DNA from: an uncultured Oscillospiraceae bacterium
GTDB lineage: Bacteria > Bacillota > Clostridia > Oscillospirales > Oscillospiraceae
NCBI GenBank assembly: GCA_934572365.1
Contig: CAKTKX010000067.1
Span: forward strand, 1-6,949
Direction: 5' to 3'
Length of the DNA: 6,949 nt
Position 1 is the stretch's first letter. Each line of letters starts with the position of its first letter. The translations under genes were made by a program, and so were the position numbers. The notes under the pieces are model-generated. The model worked only from the letters and a program-made list of their open reading frames with translations. It had not been told where the DNA came from and searched no databases. This document shows, in pieces, positions 6,670 to 6,949 of this stretch.

Positions 6670-6744
6670 GGTACCGTGGCCAAGTGGTAAGGCAAAGGTC
6701 TGCAAAACCTTCATTCGCCAGTTCAAATCTGGCCGGTACCTCCA
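6670..6744 (+). tRNA. tRNA-Cys (anticodon GCA)
   Basis: 75 nt with CCA encoded. Acceptor stem GGTACCG pairs perfectly with CGGTACC; discriminator T is the known Cys identity base. Anticodon stem AAGGT/ACCTT holds the loop CTGCAAA, with anticodon GCA at 6702-6704. T-loop TTCAAAT. Last gene of the operon and the border between GC-rich and AT-rich DNA. Confidence 0.97.
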
Positions 6745-6757
6745 TGTTTATTCAACA

Positions 6758-6800
6758 CTTTAGATGCAACTTGAAATAAGTTGCATCTAAAGCGATTTTT
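6758..6800 (+). terminator. Likely terminator of the tRNA operon
   Basis: A 15-bp perfect stem, CTTTAGATGCAACTT (6758-6772) with its complement (6778-6792), has a GAAAT loop. CGA and then TTTTT (6796-6800) follow. It lies 13 bases after tRNA-Cys. The stem is AT-rich, with only five G-C pairs, and the T-run is set off by 3 bases, so it is less typical than the ftsZ terminator. It shares its core AGATGCA with a second dyad further on, so it could instead be part of a repeat element. Confidence 0.6.
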
Positions 6801-6869
6801 AGGGTAAATTCAAGAGAAATAGACTGAGATTAGTTTGAAAATCAAAGGTAAAATGTGAACACGATTTTT

Positions 6870-6917
6870 TATAGTTCCATAGATGCAAACATGCTGTGAT
6901 GCATCTTTTGAACTGTG
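6870..6917. repeat. Imperfect 48-bp inverted repeat containing AGATGCA half-sites
   Basis: The core AGATGCA (6881-6887) pairs with TGCATCT (6900-6906) around a 12-base centre. Outer GTTC (6874-6877) pairs with GAAC (6910-6913), and pairing continues to 6870 and 6917 with two G-T pairs, leaving two mismatches in an 18-base arm. The core is the same AGATGCA as in the hairpin at 6758-6792, 119 bp upstream. There is no U-tract. It could be an operator, a structured leader or part of a small repeat element. Confidence 0.6.
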
Positions 6918-6949
6918 TCAGCCATATGCAGTCAGAGATTGAGCAGCGC

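Larger units (their letters stand above)
6745..6949. other. AT-rich gene-free stretch after the tRNA operon
   Basis: These 205 bases are clearly richer in A and T than the rest of the window. They hold two inverted repeats (6758-6792 and 6870-6917) but no convincing coding region, ribosome binding site or promoter. The region runs off the window end, so it may be a leader or border of a gene or element beyond. Confidence 0.6.

Noticed and set aside
6513..6695. A 60-codon open frame on the minus strand over the Phe-Gly spacer, tRNA-Gly and the start of tRNA-Cys
   Set aside because: It is antisense to tRNA genes; such frames are a well-known source of false small proteins, and no ribosome binding site supports it.
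6847..6875. TATAGT at 6870-6875 as the -10 box of a promoter reading out of the window
   Set aside because: No acceptable -35 box lies 16-18 bp upstream, and the hexamer overlaps the inverted repeat.
6939..6946. TTGAGCAG near the window end, also present in the palindrome at 6402
   Set aside because: Only 8 bases are shared with no flanking similarity, and the second half of the palindrome is missing.

Overview
The window is a GC-rich, mostly co-oriented bacterial chromosome segment whose genes all lie on the plus strand. Gene content and protein style (SEDS-MurG-DivIB-FtsZ, AGGAGG-type ribosome binding sites before nearly every gene, CCA-encoding tRNA genes, an Hsp33) suggest a high-GC anaerobic member of the Firmicutes, probably an Oscillospiraceae/Ruminococcaceae-like Clostridium relative. 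The taxonomic placement is inference from style, not from a database search.

Positions 1-4431 are a compact division and cell-wall (dcw) segment. It starts with the C-terminal part of FtsW (SEDS glycosyltransferase), followed by MurG (lipid II synthesis) and DivIB/FtsQ (divisome POTRA protein with an unusually long, repetitive basic-acidic cytoplasmic tail). After a 148-bp gap holding a good sigma-A-type promoter comes FtsZ. MurG makes lipid II, FtsW polymerises it at the septum, DivIB belongs to the complex that controls the septal synthase, and FtsZ positions the machinery. No ftsA lies between divIB and ftsZ, and the FtsZ C-terminal tail peptide departs from the usual form. A strong intrinsic terminator closes ftsZ.

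Positions 4450-6074 hold a two-gene unit with a 4-bp ATGA overlap: a class I SAM-dependent methyltransferase of unknown substrate, then the redox-regulated chaperone Hsp33 (hslO) with all four zinc cysteines.

Positions 6118-6792 are a tRNA operon. A perfect-consensus promoter (TTGACA, 17-bp spacer, TATAAT) behind A-tracts drives tRNA-Val(UAC), Asp(GUC), Phe(GAA), Gly(GCC) and Cys(GCA), all with encoded CCA. Each of the longer spacers carries a perfect inverted repeat. The Phe-Gly spacer also holds a 23-nt remnant of a tRNA 3' end. The window ends with about 200 bp of conspicuously AT-rich, gene-free DNA carrying two dyads built on the same AGATGCA half-site.

Most of the window is ordinary core genome. 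I see no clear new multi-gene system. The points worth a second look are the DivIB repeat tail, the FtsZ tail with no adjacent ftsA, the tRNA remnant and hairpin-bearing spacers, and the AT-rich dyad region after the last tRNA.
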